DNA of 64,000 nt from Hoplostethus atlanticus (GCA_034670405.1 JAXDDX010000044.1:905001-969000); one strand, 5' to 3'; positions 46,361-59,725 are shown, counted from the stretch's first letter. Notes: generated from the sequence alone by a model not told the origin. Translations and numbers: made by a program.

Positions 46361-46657
46361 CAGGGGCTTCCTGAACTTTTTCATGACAAGGACGCCCAAA
46401 TAACACATTAGATCATACACACCATTTGGTGAGATTGTGTCCCAAGTATGTTTTTGTGATTAGGTATGGTTTAGTATAGACTTGCATGTTTATCACAGTG
46501 GTGAGAGTGAAACCTATGAACAAAATAGTCATCCCTCTCTTCTCACTGTGCTTCGGTCTAGTGAATGAAAAAGTGACATTGAACTAGTCCTCATTTTGCT
46601 GGAAGACCCCCATTACAAACCCCTGGAGGTCCCGGGACCACACTTTGAGAACCACTG
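46361..46657. mobile_element. probable hAT-type MITE (297 bp)
   Basis: The right end, read on the minus strand, begins CAGTGGTTCTCAAAGTGTGG, the well-known hAT MITE terminus. The left end begins CAGGGGCTTCCTGAACTTTT and aligns imperfectly. Flanking 8-mers GAGTAGAC and GGGTAGAT agree at six of eight positions, consistent with an old hAT target duplication. There is no coding capacity. Confidence 0.7.
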
Positions 46658-47319
46658 GGGTAGATTGTGCAATTGGCTGGAAATCTGATTGGAAATCTGA
46701 TGATCAGTAATGAATGATAGACTGCTTACCAATTGTGAAGAAATGGATATTGTCATGTCCAGTTATTGAGCTCATATTAGTCTTGGTGGTGATTGTGTAA
46801 ACTGAACATAGGCCAGTAAAAGTGCGCCTTATGGTTTCAAACCACCGTTGGTCGCATTCTATGAATAAACTGCTGATTGCCTCGTGATAACTTGTTAATT
46901 ACACACACCAAATTAGTCTTACACATTTATTAGGCCATTTATTTCAGTGATTACTGCATTATAACACCGACAATAGAGCATGTGAAGTATTAGCTTAATC
47001 AAGAACTGAGGTCATCACTTTGTTTATTGCCGCTCATCATCGTTCAAATTACAATTAAGTTATTCACTGTTACACGTTCCATTCTGGTCAATTAACGTGA
47101 TTTTTATTCTGCTGACACCGAACACTTCAACGTGTTAAGTGGGCAATCAAGGGACAAAGTAATCCTGATACGACATGAATCCCAGATATAGAAATTAACA
47201 CTCGTATTGTTCTACGTACATACGTTTGTTATAGTATGGCAAAGTGAACAACAGGAGAATTTGTTAGTTTTTGTTAATGTTTGAAAGCTGAATAGAGAAT
47301 GACCTTGGAAAACCAGCCC

Positions 47320-47321
<2 letters not shown>

Positions 47322-47354
<33 letters not shown>
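47322..47354. repeat. (TG)n microsatellite
   Basis: Perfect TG tract of about 16 units. Confidence 0.95.
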
Positions 47355-47356
<2 letters not shown>

Positions 47357-47929
47357 TGGGGGGGTTGCATGCCTGAAGGAATATAAGGCTGCTACAGATG
47401 TGCGCAGCTCGGACATCTGCTCTGTTGCTGGCCATTGTCAAGGAAGCAGTAAAGATGGTGGGCAGCTCAGCACAACAAAGCTCCCTTGTCAGAAAGCTCC
47501 ATTAAACTGGTCCAGTCACAAGTGCTGCAGGAGCACGGTCGTAACTCTTGGGTAATATTTCCTCCCTCACTTTCCAGGTACAGCCATAATCATAACTGGT
47601 CCACAGAGGATTTTTCTTTAGGTGATCAATCCTTCATTCACTTAAGTTGAGATAACAACATATATTTCACACCAACCTCCTTTTTTTTTTCTGCTTACGT
47701 ACCTGCAGTGCTTCACGTTGACAGCCAGTGTAATCATATAGAAGGGGGACCATCCTGTTTCCAGAGAGGAAATTGAACAGACTTAGTTACTCGGCCCCTC
47801 AAAGAGCCTGCCCTCTGCCATCCTCTCCTGTGTTGCTGAGCAGCACCCTATCACTCAGGGCAATTGAACGTCTCTGAGGGGACCTCTGTTAGCCCCGTGC
47901 AATATTTATTACCATCCATCATCCGGAGA

Positions 47930-48180
47930 CTCTCACTCTCCGGGTGAATAACAGTGGCGGCTAAGCCCCGTGTTAAAAAGTTCTCTCGCCAGCGACCATT
48001 AGGAGGGATTTATGGGAGCAGCCTCCCTGGAAGCACTGTGGAAGCGAGACGGAGGATGTTTCAGAGTGACTGCATACCCGCTGGCCTACAGACCCAAATA
48101 GGAGAAGTTGAGAGTAAAATCCTGACTCGTTCTGCACTGGTTGAAGAGGTGCCTGCAGTTTCGTCACACTTCATATGAAT
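47930..48180. promoter_or_regulatory. candidate conserved non-coding element
   Basis: Unique, moderately GC-rich sequence with no repeat character, beginning at a small inverted repeat CCGGAGA/TCTCCGG and running to an AT-rich edge (CATATGAATTATTT). Open frames on both strands are short and have no known domain. The call is a guess from texture. Confidence 0.2.
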
Positions 48181-49724
48181 TATTTTTTTCTTAACAAGCA
48201 GAAAGTGCAGAAATCTCGGTCATATTACAACGTAATTATACTCGAACATCTCATGTAACGTCTTAATCACAGTATTTACAATATTACGAAGGCATAACCT
48301 CTTCTGTGGAATTGTTTTGTCTTAATTGCAGCCTATATTTTAACTTTAACGATCTAAAAAAAAATGCTTTTGTCTTCAATATGGATTACTGTACTACTGA
48401 GCTGATGAATCCTGGCTCCATTTTCTTTGAATGAGCTCATGTAGCGTGAAAATTAGTATGTCTAGAGTGCTCACTACCTCTGAATATAGTCTTTGATCCT
48501 ACAAAGATGAGATAGAGTTTGCTTTTTTTTTTCAAAGTCTTCCCCTATCGCTGCACAGAGATTGTTTGTATGCCAGAGCTGAAAACAATGGGGGGTGAAT
48601 TTGATAGTGAGTGGAGCTATCGGGACAGGGCAGCGCCATAAATGAATGCCTGGCTGTGTGTTTCTTTTAGGTCAATTTGAATATGTGCTTTTAATTGGTC
48701 TCTGTAGGCAAAGACTTATCTTCTCTTTTTCTGCCTTCCTCAAAAGTGTCTGCATGTGACCGCGTTGAGCCGCCGAGCCCGGGAGCAACGGTGCTCATTT
48801 GAAGCCGGGGCGAACACGCTCATTATCTCTGACCAAAGGCAAGATTGATTTAGCTGAAAGCCAGTATAATTTAGAGAAAAAAAAAGAAAAACAGGGGAGG
48901 TTGGAATTGTAAACTGATCAAGACTAGCGAGTTAATCTCCTCATGCTCCTGCGGAGCGCTCTTGGTCAAAGCGGATGCGTTTTAAAAGCAAAGTGCGGCG
49001 GCGGAATCGGTGTTCCTCCCGACTCCTCACAGCGACCAAAGGCGGCCATCGCTCATCCCGAGTTGCTCTCTCTCTCTCTCTTACGTCTTCTCTCCTCCAA
49101 CCTTTGGAGATGGTATATTAGAACACGTTTTGCACATCATTCCCATTTCTTTGCCTCTCTTTTCTCCAGGCACTTCATTTACAGGAGGCGTGTGTGTGTG
49201 TGTGTGTGTGTGTTTGTGGCTGGGTTGAGGGCTACCTATCTCTTTTTTCCTCTGACATTGCTCACTCCCCCATTGATGTAATTTCATTGACAGTGGCAGT
49301 GATTCTCCTCTCTCCAGCTACACATCGGGTGAAGGATAATTGGAGCCGTGGATGTCTTTTTCATTGGAACAGGCTGAAGAGTTTGCTATTCTCTGCATCG
49401 CACAAAGGGACGAGATCCAGCGATAGGACTCGTAGAAGAGATCTACAGTATTCTCTAACACAAAACAGCCAAAAATACCTCGTGCGGTTTGAGTGTCGGC
49501 TAGCAAATAGGAATTGTTACCATGTAGTTAAATGGAACTGCATTGTCCTCTGGGCATGTCAGAGGTCAAGCGGTGTTGGTACGACGGCCCCCTGAGGGAT
49601 GTCAGACAAGAGTCCTGTTGGCACAAAGGTACGATGTTGGCCGGGGCGTCAAGCAGAGCAGCAGCGCAGCAATTAGACTTATTAATTATTTTCTTACAAC
49701 TTAATACTCTTTCATTTAATGCAT

Positions 49725-49960
49725 ATTAATTGATGTGCTCCCGAATCCGCACTCCCATAATCCACCAAGGATTTCTCAAAGGCAAGGCACAAAAGCCTTT
49801 TATTATCTTAAGGAGGAAGTGGTCTTTTGGGACATGAAGCGCCCCCTGCTCAATTGTGTATTACATTATGAAACAGACGTAAGTGAAATGAAATTACAAC
49901 GTATCATCGGCACGGTGAAGGATCCTATTGAATAATTACCTCGGCAGAGCCATTGTTGTA
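49725..49960. promoter_or_regulatory. candidate conserved non-coding element
   Basis: Unique sequence framed by GCATATTAATTGATGTGC at the start and GAATAATTACCTCGGC at the end, with an ACATTATG core between. No repeat or coding signature. Based on composition only. Confidence 0.25.
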
Positions 49961-50234
49961 ATGTCAGACTCTGTTCTTTTGTATATGATGAGGGTGGGGT
50001 GGGGGGTATGGGGGGTGGGGTTATGAAGTCTTCATACGAGGGAATAAAAAGCAGTTTCAAGGTTAAATGTGTGAAGGCCAACTGTTTGGGGAGGATGGAT
50101 TAATTTCATGTCCCATAATGTGATTTGCAATATCTCCTCCTCTCCTGCCCTTGGTTTCTTTTGAGATGTACGTGCCTGATGAGTGCTGAGGGCGGGGTGT
50201 GTGGTGGTGGTGGTGGTGGTTGGTTAGGTGGGGG

Positions 50235-50264
<30 letters not shown>
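50235..50264. repeat. (TGC)10 trinucleotide repeat
   Basis: Ten perfect units. They are read as poly-Ala on plus and poly-Gln on minus in open frames that have no other support as genes. Confidence 0.95.
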
Positions 50265-50266
<2 letters not shown>

Positions 50267-52649
50267 CAACCACCGCCTGCATTTCTAAGTGTTTACAGAA
50301 CTACTAAATGGAATTAGGGGAGATGGTGCATGCTTACAAATTCACCATCATTCCCCCGGACCCCCGCCTCATTACGGAATACAAATCCAGTGGTTATCCT
50401 GCTGGCGTGTAGTGCAGAAAATGAGCTTTCTTTCTTTCATACATGCACAACACTAACACGGGATGGGGGGGCGGTTCCAGGAACATCACAGTGCATCATT
50501 AATTCCAGGGCATGGCTATGAAGGAGATATGGGGGGGGGGGGAGGAGGACCACCACGGTGCCAACAACAAGATTCCTCGCTGCACAATCTTGCCTGAGAC
50601 GCAAACCGCTGTAACCACTTTATCACTCACTATCTGCAGCTTATCAACAACATATCAGCGCGCCAGGCTCAGTTAATGAAGCTGTTGGAGGAAACTCTTA
50701 AGCAATACTAATATTTTGATAGAACTGAAACCGTTTCGTACAGCAGCATGAAATATTTATGAACGTGAGTAACCAGGAAGAAACCTCACAGTATGTCATC
50801 ATTACAACACGGGGAGGTGATAGAATCAGGGATGAAGGTCAGCACGGATTATGGACTCTTCAGGCTATGGACGAGGGAATGTAAGCAAAAGTGTGCATGT
50901 TTGGAAATTGTTGCATATGTTGCAGTTACAGAGTGATGACTATGAGTAGGATCAGATTCACCTCTTGGTTCTCCTGGTTGCATGCCCCCTCTGTGTCGCG
51001 CTGCCTGGCTGCCTGGCTGCCTTGCTGCCTTGCTAGCGAAACCTCATCTTAATCCCCAGTGAAAGGAGCAGCGACAGGATTAATAACACACAAATGCTAT
51101 TCCATGTGTCAACACGCCTCACTATTTTAAACCTCTCCCGAGACATTTCGCTGTGTATTGTGTTGCGGGACGACCCTCCCACCTTTCATATGGTACAACA
51201 ACAGCGGAGGGCTGCGATGCACTCATCATGCATCAAGTTGCAGCTCTCCCTTCCGTACTACTTTCTGTGTTTCACCGAGTTCAGTCTCACCTTTCCTTTC
51301 AGTCGTTGAACCCCATTCCTCCGTTCCCAGATTGCCTCCCCTTCCCAGAGGAGCTCCAATCTGATGCAGAGCCGAAGTAAAAAATCTGCTCCATCACTGA
51401 TTTCCTGCTTTGGCCGAGTGTTAGCCAGGAGAGTGAAGGGACCAGGGTTTGCTCTCTCAACCGTTCATATCTCTCTGTTTCATTCTGTCTCTCTTTTTCC
51501 CCTCCCTCTATCTCCCTCCTGTTCTCCCAACACCCTAGTGAATGTCTCATTGCTTATGTAATGTCTCTAAACATTTGTGCAGCATTAGGGGAAGTCGGGC
51601 GTGCCAAAACTGTGCAAAACGTCCCTCTGTGCACCCCATAGAGGTGGGACAGATGGCGACCCTCGTTCCCAGTCTTGTAAACTGCCTGTGACAGGAGAGA
51701 TGGCAGATACACAGCTGAACTAGGGCAACGCTAACTAAGGCTTTACAGGCAGTGGTGGACACAGTTGCATGCACACTCATCAGTGTGATGCCTATTATCA
51801 AGGGCATAAAGCATCTCAATTCGGGTTCTCACTGCATTGCTTGGCGGCTGTTAATTACAGCGCAGCGTTGTTTATTGATCGCACATTTGGCAGATTTGAT
51901 ACCGTCATACGTCGTAAATACGCTGTTGCGCTGCCCCACCTGTGATCCGGGGGTTGTAGCTCACCTATATAACAAAGGCCATCAGATTCCTGCGTTAGAT
52001 CGTCCATCACGATGTTAAAGAAGGTGACCCGGAGTTGTTTTCTAATTCAGCCGTTAATCACCGCCAACGGCAGACTGTCGGGGCACTTTCACTTTGTTCC
52101 CCTTAACAACTCTCAGGGCAGAGTCCATTACTGGGTAAACAGACAGTGGAGCACAAGAGGAAATGAATGAAGTTGCCCACTGCAGAACACCCAGAGGTGA
52201 GATCAAATGGCAGGCCCGGTGATGATGAGGAATGTTTATGGCTGGCACTCTATTAAGAAGAGGCTCTTCCCCGCTGGCGCCTAATGAACACCTACCTTGC
52301 GAAATGGTTGTTTCCGAAGCTTTGCCTTACTCTGAATTACCGGTCATTTTCATCAAAATGTGCCCTAATTGCTCTCGGTGGTGAGTGGGGGAAGGGCCGC
52401 TGATGGACGGAATGAGTTTTTCCCGGGAACTTGGCAAGGTGACTGGCTTATGGCAACATTATCCGTGTTGATTTGAATGAATACCCGGCTCCATATTTCC
52501 CTCCTTTGTATGTTAATGAAAGCCAGTTATGTCCTTGGAGAATGATATTTCAGGCCCTAACTCTTCTCTTCTCTGAGTACACAGTAACGCCTCCTCCAGA
52601 TGTCCCCCACTGCGGGAGGCTGCGAGACAAGCGAGAGGCTTAACACCGA

Positions 52650-52673
52650 TCACACACACACACACACACACAC
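52650..52673. repeat. (AC)n microsatellite
   Basis: Perfect AC tract of about 12 units. Confidence 0.9.
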
Positions 52674-54458
52674 TCGGATCATCTCTGGGCGGGCCAATTC
52701 AACTGACCGGTTACGAAATAAGACCTTATGGGGGTTCGCGGAGCAAATGGATGTTGTTTTAATCAAGAAAGAGAAAAATTGCTGACAAAAAAGGGTAGTG
52801 CGGGGTGGGGGGAGAGAAAGAAAAACATCTCGGAGAGGAGAATGTTTTCGGAAACCACAGACAATGTACCATCTGCACACGGCGGGGTGTATGAGCGACA
52901 CTGGACTACTGCTGTGAGGAACTATTGCATTGTTATTAAATGGCTGCTGCCTCACTGGCAACCATATTAAAACCTTAGATCCTGTGCCTAATGCAAGGGG
53001 ATGAGGAGGAGAGAGGGAAGAAAAAACACACACAAAAAAAACCACCCCAAAACAAGCCTGGCCTTTTGGACGCGGTGACACCATGTGCAGCTGCGATGGC
53101 ACAGATTAGATGGCAATACAAACTTCTTCAAAATGAAAAGGCAGAAAAAAATCCCCCCCCCCCCTCTTCCTCTCTCACCCCCTCAAGCTTCCCTCTCTCC
53201 GCCCACCACCTCTACTGGCTCAGCATCTTATGCAAGGTGCAGCGAGAGGACAGCGGGTTTTTTTTTTTGTACTCACGCGCTGTGTCTTAAGAAATGCAGC
53301 TATAGCAGCTCAGTCGATACCAGGCCTCGTCGGGGAGGGTCTGGCATCTTCAAAAACAGCATCTGCAAAAAAAATTCATTTCATTTCATTTGTACTTGCT
53401 GCGAGATTTGTCTCACATTTACCGCGGCAGGAGTCTGCGAATCCCCCTTTCGACTGACTGAGACTCGGTGCCCTTTGTGCACACCGAAGGAGAGGCAGGC
53501 AGCGCATGAAATGCCACTGAAGAGTGAGAGTTGATTAGCTACTCTTGCTCTCCCTCGTCTTATTCCCCCTCACACTCAGGGCAGTGAAATGACTCTTGAG
53601 ATTGCATGTTCTGCTAACAGTTTCTCGTTAACTTTCTTTGTGCCAGAGGTTATTGGAAATTATGCACAATTTCAACAATGCTTAGTCACTGCTGCTGTCT
53701 CAAACTTCTTGTACCGAGATGTGTGTGTGCAGCTTTGCCTGTATTGAGAGAACAAATAGGACATGCATTAGGAGACGTTGTTGCTTCTTGGCTCTGAATG
53801 CGCTCGCCCCTATACAATTTCCAAACCATAGGCCAGTGTTCCTCTGCAGCCGAGCTCAGTGTCTCTCTGCACATCCCTTCAGTCTCAAAGGCCTATCTGA
53901 GTGTGTGAGGGGGTGTTGCCATGTATTTAACAGAACAAAGCCACATGAAATCCATTTTATTTTTATTTATTTCAAAATTATTTATCCCTATTTACTATTT
54001 GTTTGTGTTATTTTCAGATCCCAGATTTATGGATTCAGTTTTTTAATTATGTCCCCCACTCGTTTAAAATAAACAGAACAAAGTGTTGTTTTTAAAAAAA
54101 AAAAAATAGTAATTGCAGGCACTGGGCCTTTTCTTTTAAGTCCATTCATTCTATTCTGGCCTACAGCTGATGTGTAGAAATTAAAAGCATAACTTGGTGA
54201 AATTGATTTTTGGTCAATATTTAGCAAACGGCAATTGTCACGGCGATTGGCGTACACCAGAACGATCCCGGCTTTAGCAGCCAAACTGAGTCTGAACTGT
54301 CTGAGTCTAACTGGTTCGATGGAGGACGCGGTGATATTTGGTAGAGAAGATACAGGATGGTGTTGTGCCATTCCCAGGAACCTGTTGTGGATTGAAGCTG
54401 CCTCGAGGAAACTGGACCAATCTGCTGTGTGTTTTCCCCACTGAGAATGAAATGATTT

Positions 54459-54485
54459 GGGGGTGGGGGGGGGGGGGGGGGGGGG
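54459..54485. repeat. poly-G tract (5 G, T, 21 G)
   Basis: Very long G run with one T interruption. It has G-quadruplex potential and is a probable sequencing-length uncertainty. Confidence 0.9.
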
Positions 54486-55520
54486 AAATAAACAATGTGC
54501 AAATGCTGAGCGGTACTCGTAAAAGTTGGGAGTCAAGTGACTTTGTCAGATCAGTAGCTCAGACAATCCTCTCCCCACTCCAGGAACCGTTGCGAGGGGT
54601 GAACGGTGGATGCCCATAAATATGCATGTGCTGTTCAACCTCCTCTGTTTTCCTGACAAAGTTTCAGAGGGCCTGCTTTGAGGAAGCCGTCATCCCGCTT
54701 GACGGAACCTGACATTTGGAAAGGTCTGTGAGGAGGATTTGTTTGTGACAGCTTCAAATTACAGTGTGGGAGAGAGAGAGAGAGAGAGAGAAAAGGGAAA
54801 AGGGGAGGGTAGGAGGGATTGAGGAAGAAAATGGCTCCTGCCTATTTAAATGTCACTTCAGCGAGGTGAATGTGTGGGCTCTTTTTTTTTAAAAGCATTA
54901 CATGGGGATTTCTCACAATGTAAAAAAAAAAAATGTTTCTTACCATCGCTCTCATTTTCTGTCGCTCTGCCTCTCTCTCTGTCTTTATGTTTGTCTGGCT
55001 CAGACTGTGTTATTGGCAGCGGGCTTTCAGCTTTGTGAAGATTTGCCAACATCTTTACAATAACCACAAACCACTTAGTTTTTGTTTTGTGTAGGTAGTG
55101 ACTGAAAAAGGACTGATAGCCCGGGTCCCTTTTGGATTTGCGGCTTTTTGCTGGACTGTGTGCTTCGGTGCAAAATACATATTAATTTTATTTTTCGTGC
55201 TCTCCCACTCTCTCTTCAAGAGCAGGAACAAGGCACACAAAATAAAGAAATAGCCCTAAGTACAATCTGGGGGAGGGAAGCGGCTTAATATTTGCATGCA
55301 CAGGGAAAATAACAATGATAAGTGTGCTGCAATTTCTGTAAATCTTGAGTGATTTCTCTTATGTAATAATGGACATTTTTTTTTTTTTTTTTTAAAGCAA
55401 AGCCTGTTATTTCTTGTCAGCACTCAATGCACTTATGGGTGCACAAGGGGCTGTGCCTGTCACTGACCTTTTTACAGGGGATGAGATGGACAAGCCAAAA
55501 TACAGTGAGTGTCCCTCAGC

Positions 55521-55572
55521 GATGATGAGTCAAATGTCACTCACATGTGTGAGTGACATTTGACTCATCATC
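55521..55572. repeat. perfect 25-bp inverted repeat with 2-base spacer
   Basis: Left arm 55521-55545 and right arm 55548-55572 are exact reverse complements around TG. Each arm holds an AP-1 type heptamer (TGAGTCA, TGACTCA). Symmetry stops sharply at both ends (C at 55520, A at 55573). Confidence 0.95.
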
Positions 55573-56079
55573 AAGCACTGGGGGGATTGCAGCCAAGCTT
55601 CCAACAATAGTAAGGATGAGGAGGTGTAGCGCGCCGTATCTCTTTTTCCTTGACAAATGGCTGATGACACTGCTGGATTACGTCCTCACAAGTCATGCCA
55701 ACTGCTGGAATCAGATGACAAGTACTTCCACGTCTGCCATGTCTTAATCTGTGGCAGGCGCTCCCAGCTGCAGCTCCTACATAGCTAGAATATTCATCAC
55801 AGAGGCAGCGCCTGCAAATATCAATAAATGATTGCGACGTTAAGTGACGCCCAAGCTTGAGAACCGGTTTCCTGGAAAGGCGTTTGCCCTTTTGCCCACT
55901 TTTTCATTATGCCTTCTGCTGTGACATACTTTACGCCGTCTGCAAGTGCACCACAAGCACTTGGGGCAATCGCTGTGGAAGGATGCTCCCAAACTTCAGT
56001 AGGTTCCCACACAATAACAAAAAAAAAGAGACTTTAAACTGCTGCTGCAAACAGAGCATCTATTTTAACAGGCATTTCC

Positions 56080-56240
56080 CATAATTAAACTAATGTATAG
56101 GAGAGTATGCTGGGTTGGCTCCCCTGATTAATGGAGCAATTACATAATCCATTACACTGAATTATGAATGTGCTAATGATGAGCTCATGTTGGGTAATGA
56201 TTCTCGGAGTTTACTTGGGTGAAATATGAAAGGAGTCAGA
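56080..56240. promoter_or_regulatory. candidate conserved enhancer with clustered homeodomain cores
   Basis: At least ten ATTA/TAAT cores fall within about 130 bases (ATAATTAAACTAATG, CCTGATTAATGGAGCAATTA, CCATTACACTGAATTATG, GCTAATGATGAG, GGGTAATGATT) in otherwise balanced, non-repetitive sequence. This is typical of developmental enhancers in gene deserts. It is inferred from motif density; conservation was not tested. Confidence 0.35.
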
Positions 56241-56891
56241 AGCAGAGAGCACCGTCTCTGTTTGCAGATGTTCGTCTCATCACCGGGAGGTAAAGTTGAG
56301 AGGGAAAAACAAATGTAGGACTTCCTAGGGAGAGTGCCAGTTCCCCCACTACGGGTCATTGCTTTCTGTTCTCGAAAGAACGCCTCCTACTGTTCCCACA
56401 AAGACTTGAGGATCTCCTTCTACGAAGTGATAAAAGCCGTAACAATCTAGGTAAATATTTTTTCGTATTTTGGTGACAGGAAAGTGAGAGAAAAGGGAAA
56501 AAAAGGCAATTTAAAGATCACAAGTTTTCCTCCTCGGTATCCTCCCATGAACACCGCCACGTTTTTATTACGGACTCGCGGACAAAGATGTTAGAAAGAG
56601 ATGCGTGCAGAGCCTCAGCTGTTAATTTGGGTTATTTGTCACCTAGAGGTTCATACTTTTTCCAGCTTAGGCTGTTAATGTTTCGAACAATATGTTCAAG
56701 AAAAACATGTAAAAGTACATTTTGTGTGTGTTGAATCACATTGTGTTTATCTATTGTTCTGATTTTAGGAGCCATTTATGGAATGCAGATAATTCAAAAG
56801 TGTTCACAAACTTGTCTCACAACTGTAAATGGCTCATATCTTATATACAGACGTATCTGAGAATGGTCACATTTAGAGTGAATCTTTGCTG

Positions 56892-56895
<4 letters not shown>

Positions 56896-56933
<38 letters not shown>
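56896..56933. repeat. (TG)n microsatellite
   Basis: Perfect TG tract of about 19 units. Confidence 0.95.
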
Positions 56934-56934
<1 letters not shown>

Positions 56935-59723
56935 TGACCTGGGAATTTTCACGGTACGATTAATCATAGCCAAAAATACCCACACCGTATTATCACGGTA
57001 TATATATAAAAATTTGCTTTATTTGGATCTATACCAAAATTCCTGTCCACCCCATCTCCTGATTTTTATTCTGCACATTTTATCACTTCAAAAAAAAAAA
57101 TTCATGACCAACGTTTCCTCGTGCCATGCTCCCTATTTGTTTGTCAAACGTGCGAGCTCGACGCCGCCAGCGCGGTTTTTCCTCCTTGTCAATCTTGCAG
57201 GCTGCTTGCATCAGACAGGCTGCTGGCGGGAGATAGATGGTTTACATTCCCAGTCTTTTTTTTTTTTGAAAGCCAACATTTCCAACATTGACAGAGGTTT
57301 TTAAACAGTCGTGATAGCGGCTGTATCAGTGACAGCCATTGGAGATTGGCATTCAGGCCATCTGCTGACATGCCTGCAAACATGTTCCCCCCGGTGTGTA
57401 TTAGAGACCGACTGCTTATTGACACTCTTTTTATTGGAAATTTTATTGGTATCCATGTAGCCAAGCCAATTTAATAGCGCACAAACAGAAATAATATGCC
57501 TGTCATTCATAGGCACAGGCGGCGTGGGCCATTACAGCAATGCATTGTTTTCCTACCAGCCAAAAGTGATAATCTACCATGAGAAAGCCCTGTCTGCTAC
57601 CCTATGTTAAAATGACAGTGGATATTTGATTTTCCAACCTATGTCTAACAAGAGCACACACAGACGAGAGCCTACACCCCCGCAAACGGTCCAGCTGGAG
57701 TAGTTCGACTTAGAGCTAAGTAGACAAGCAGCCTATTTTTCTCCATTGGGCTGTACACTGTTACAGAGAGGAGGAGTCTGGGTTTGAGGTCTTGCATCTG
57801 GCCCAAGCTACAATTGTAAAGGGACATTAAGTAATCTATGACTTTTATTGACCTCAGTCAGTGACCAAGGAATTGCAACGTCGACATGTCTCCAGCACAG
57901 CTTAGGGCAGCCTGCAAGTGACGTAAATACTAATAACACTGCTTTGTCGTTTGGTTTTTGGTGATGCTGGTCGCTCGCTGTCCTCCATTGTCCGAGCAGT
58001 TGTAAATGTGAGTAGGTTTTTGTTCCAAAACAAAGTACGGGCCAGAAAGTATTGAAGTTTCTGAGAGCTCGAAATCTCAGCACCTGGCAAAGTAATCACT
58101 GAGTCACTACTAGTATTGATCTCCAACCCTTTCAAACCCCCACCTGATATATTACGGTCAGTTTGTGTCTATTTGACAGTGAAAATCTTTCTGATTACAC
58201 CTTTTTAGATGTAGTTTTACCTCGCCAAGGTAGAAATGCTTACCAAAGCTTGGGGAAAACAAAGAGAGAAAGGAAAGCTGCTGAAAGGTAGAAAGAAGCA
58301 TGTTGGTGTCGTAAAAACAAAAAGCACCCCAGGGTCCTCTATCGTTCGTCTCAGTGGTTGTTACAAATCATGGTCCATAATTAGATCCAATTACCCTAAC
58401 GTTATATAGTTTTTCCAGAACAGAATACAGTTTGAATGGAGAAAAGTTGTTGTGCAAAAAACATCTACACAATGCTGAAGTCAAATCTGAAGTCAAAAAT
58501 GGCACAGGGGTCGTTCTCGTGTTCATACAGTTTTGTTTCTCGGGTTACATGCTCACAGTTGTTGGGCAGAAAGTGAACAAAATACACCGCCTGGTTGACT
58601 TGATATGAGGAAACTCTACATGAAGCTCAAAGGTTTTACTTGTTCACACCCACTAGACACATGTAAGATGGAAGCTGTGCATTTATCCATTACATTATGT
58701 CTTTAAACTAACATTGTGCACCAGTTTCATCAGTGATCGTTGCATTATTGGATACTGTTTATTTCACAATTTGAGCTGTTGTTGCAATTCCCAACATGAT
58801 CTGAGGCCTTTGGGTGTTTGACATATCCTCCACTCCTCCACTGTATACAAGATGTATTTTCTCCGTTCTCGTACAGTAAAAACAGTCTGCGTGCCACTCA
58901 CTTCAGATTCTGCAGCTTATTGAGCATTGCTTATGGCTGAGAAGTGCTGAAAACAGAATATCTTACCAAGTAAAAAGTTCTCAGTGATTTCATTTACTCA
59001 TGGTTCCCTCAGGCTAGAATAGCTCGTTTATTTTGGTACAGCTCAGACCTCAATAGGCGAAGTTGTACAGAAAACTTTCCAGTTTCGTGAGCATGCCTCC
59101 ATGTACTTCTGTGGATCAATTCAGTTTAGACAGGCCACTGTGCTCTTGGAGGACAGAACATCGTTCATGACATTGCTTTTTGCTTCCCGCCTGGTTTGTA
59201 GCTTAGTCCTTAAAACCACAACTCACCACTGCGAGTCCCTTTTGGTTTGGAGCAAAATGCAATTCAAACTTGTTGAAATTCTCTCCATGCCAGCTAGTTT
59301 GCCTAAAGGTGATTTTCCTCAGCATGTAGAAACACTATTGTCATTGATTGCTTATCAGTCCACTGGTAGTGGTGGTAGTAGTGGTGGTGATAACGACTAC
59401 AGAGGTTTGATCCTATGCCAGAACCTGATCGGGTCCAACCTGGCCCTCGCTGTTATGGTAGAGTTGTGCACTATTTTTTCACCATTACCTTGGGTGCTGC
59501 TGCCTTGGGTTCCTATCTGGCACTCTCCGGTGTGTATACACATTAATGAGCAAAATAAAAGGGAGGCACTGCTGTCCTGAACTTTTCTCTCTTTATGAGA
59601 AATTGCTGACATAGCCTAATGTCTGAAAGTACATCTGCCTGTCCTTCCCTCGGCCCTTTTCCTCACACACATATCAGGCCTTATCAAATTAATGCCTTAT
59701 CCATGGCTGTCAAGAGAACTAAA

Positions 59724-59725
<2 letters not shown>

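Larger units (their letters stand above)
46658..49700. other. non-coding desert, segment 8
   Basis: Contains (GT)n at 47322-47354 and (TG)n at 49191-49213, a short CT run near 49070, and a unique CNE-like stretch at 47930-48180. No exon is recognised. Confidence 0.5.
49701..52640. other. non-coding desert, segment 9
   Basis: Contains TGG units at 50199-50222, (TGC)10 at 50235-50264, a G-run at about 50531-50542 and an 8-bp CTGCCTGG/CTGCCTTG tandem at 51001-51034. 49725-49960 is a CNE candidate. No exon is recognised. Confidence 0.5.
52641..55520. other. non-coding desert, segment 10
   Basis: Contains (AC)n at 52650-52673, a C run near 53152-53164, a 27-base G-rich run at 54459-54485, (GA)n at 54770-54791 and poly-T near 55377-55394. 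No exon is recognised; Pro- or Gly-rich frames come from the homopolymers. Confidence 0.5.
55573..59725. other. non-coding desert, segment 11
   Basis: Contains a dense ATTA/TAAT stretch at 56080-56240, (TG)n at 56896-56933 and a CACGGTA-containing block near 56950-57005 that resembles a degraded repeat. The frame 59101-59580 has 159 codons but no recognised domain. No exon is called. Confidence 0.5.

Noticed and set aside
50063..50269. Poly-Gln/poly-His frame on minus
   Set aside because: Produced by (TGC)10 and TGG repeats without gene context.
59101..59580. 159-codon open frame on plus
   Set aside because: No recognised domain, no splice or promoter context, and a local Gly/Ser run from a GGT repeat; most likely chance.
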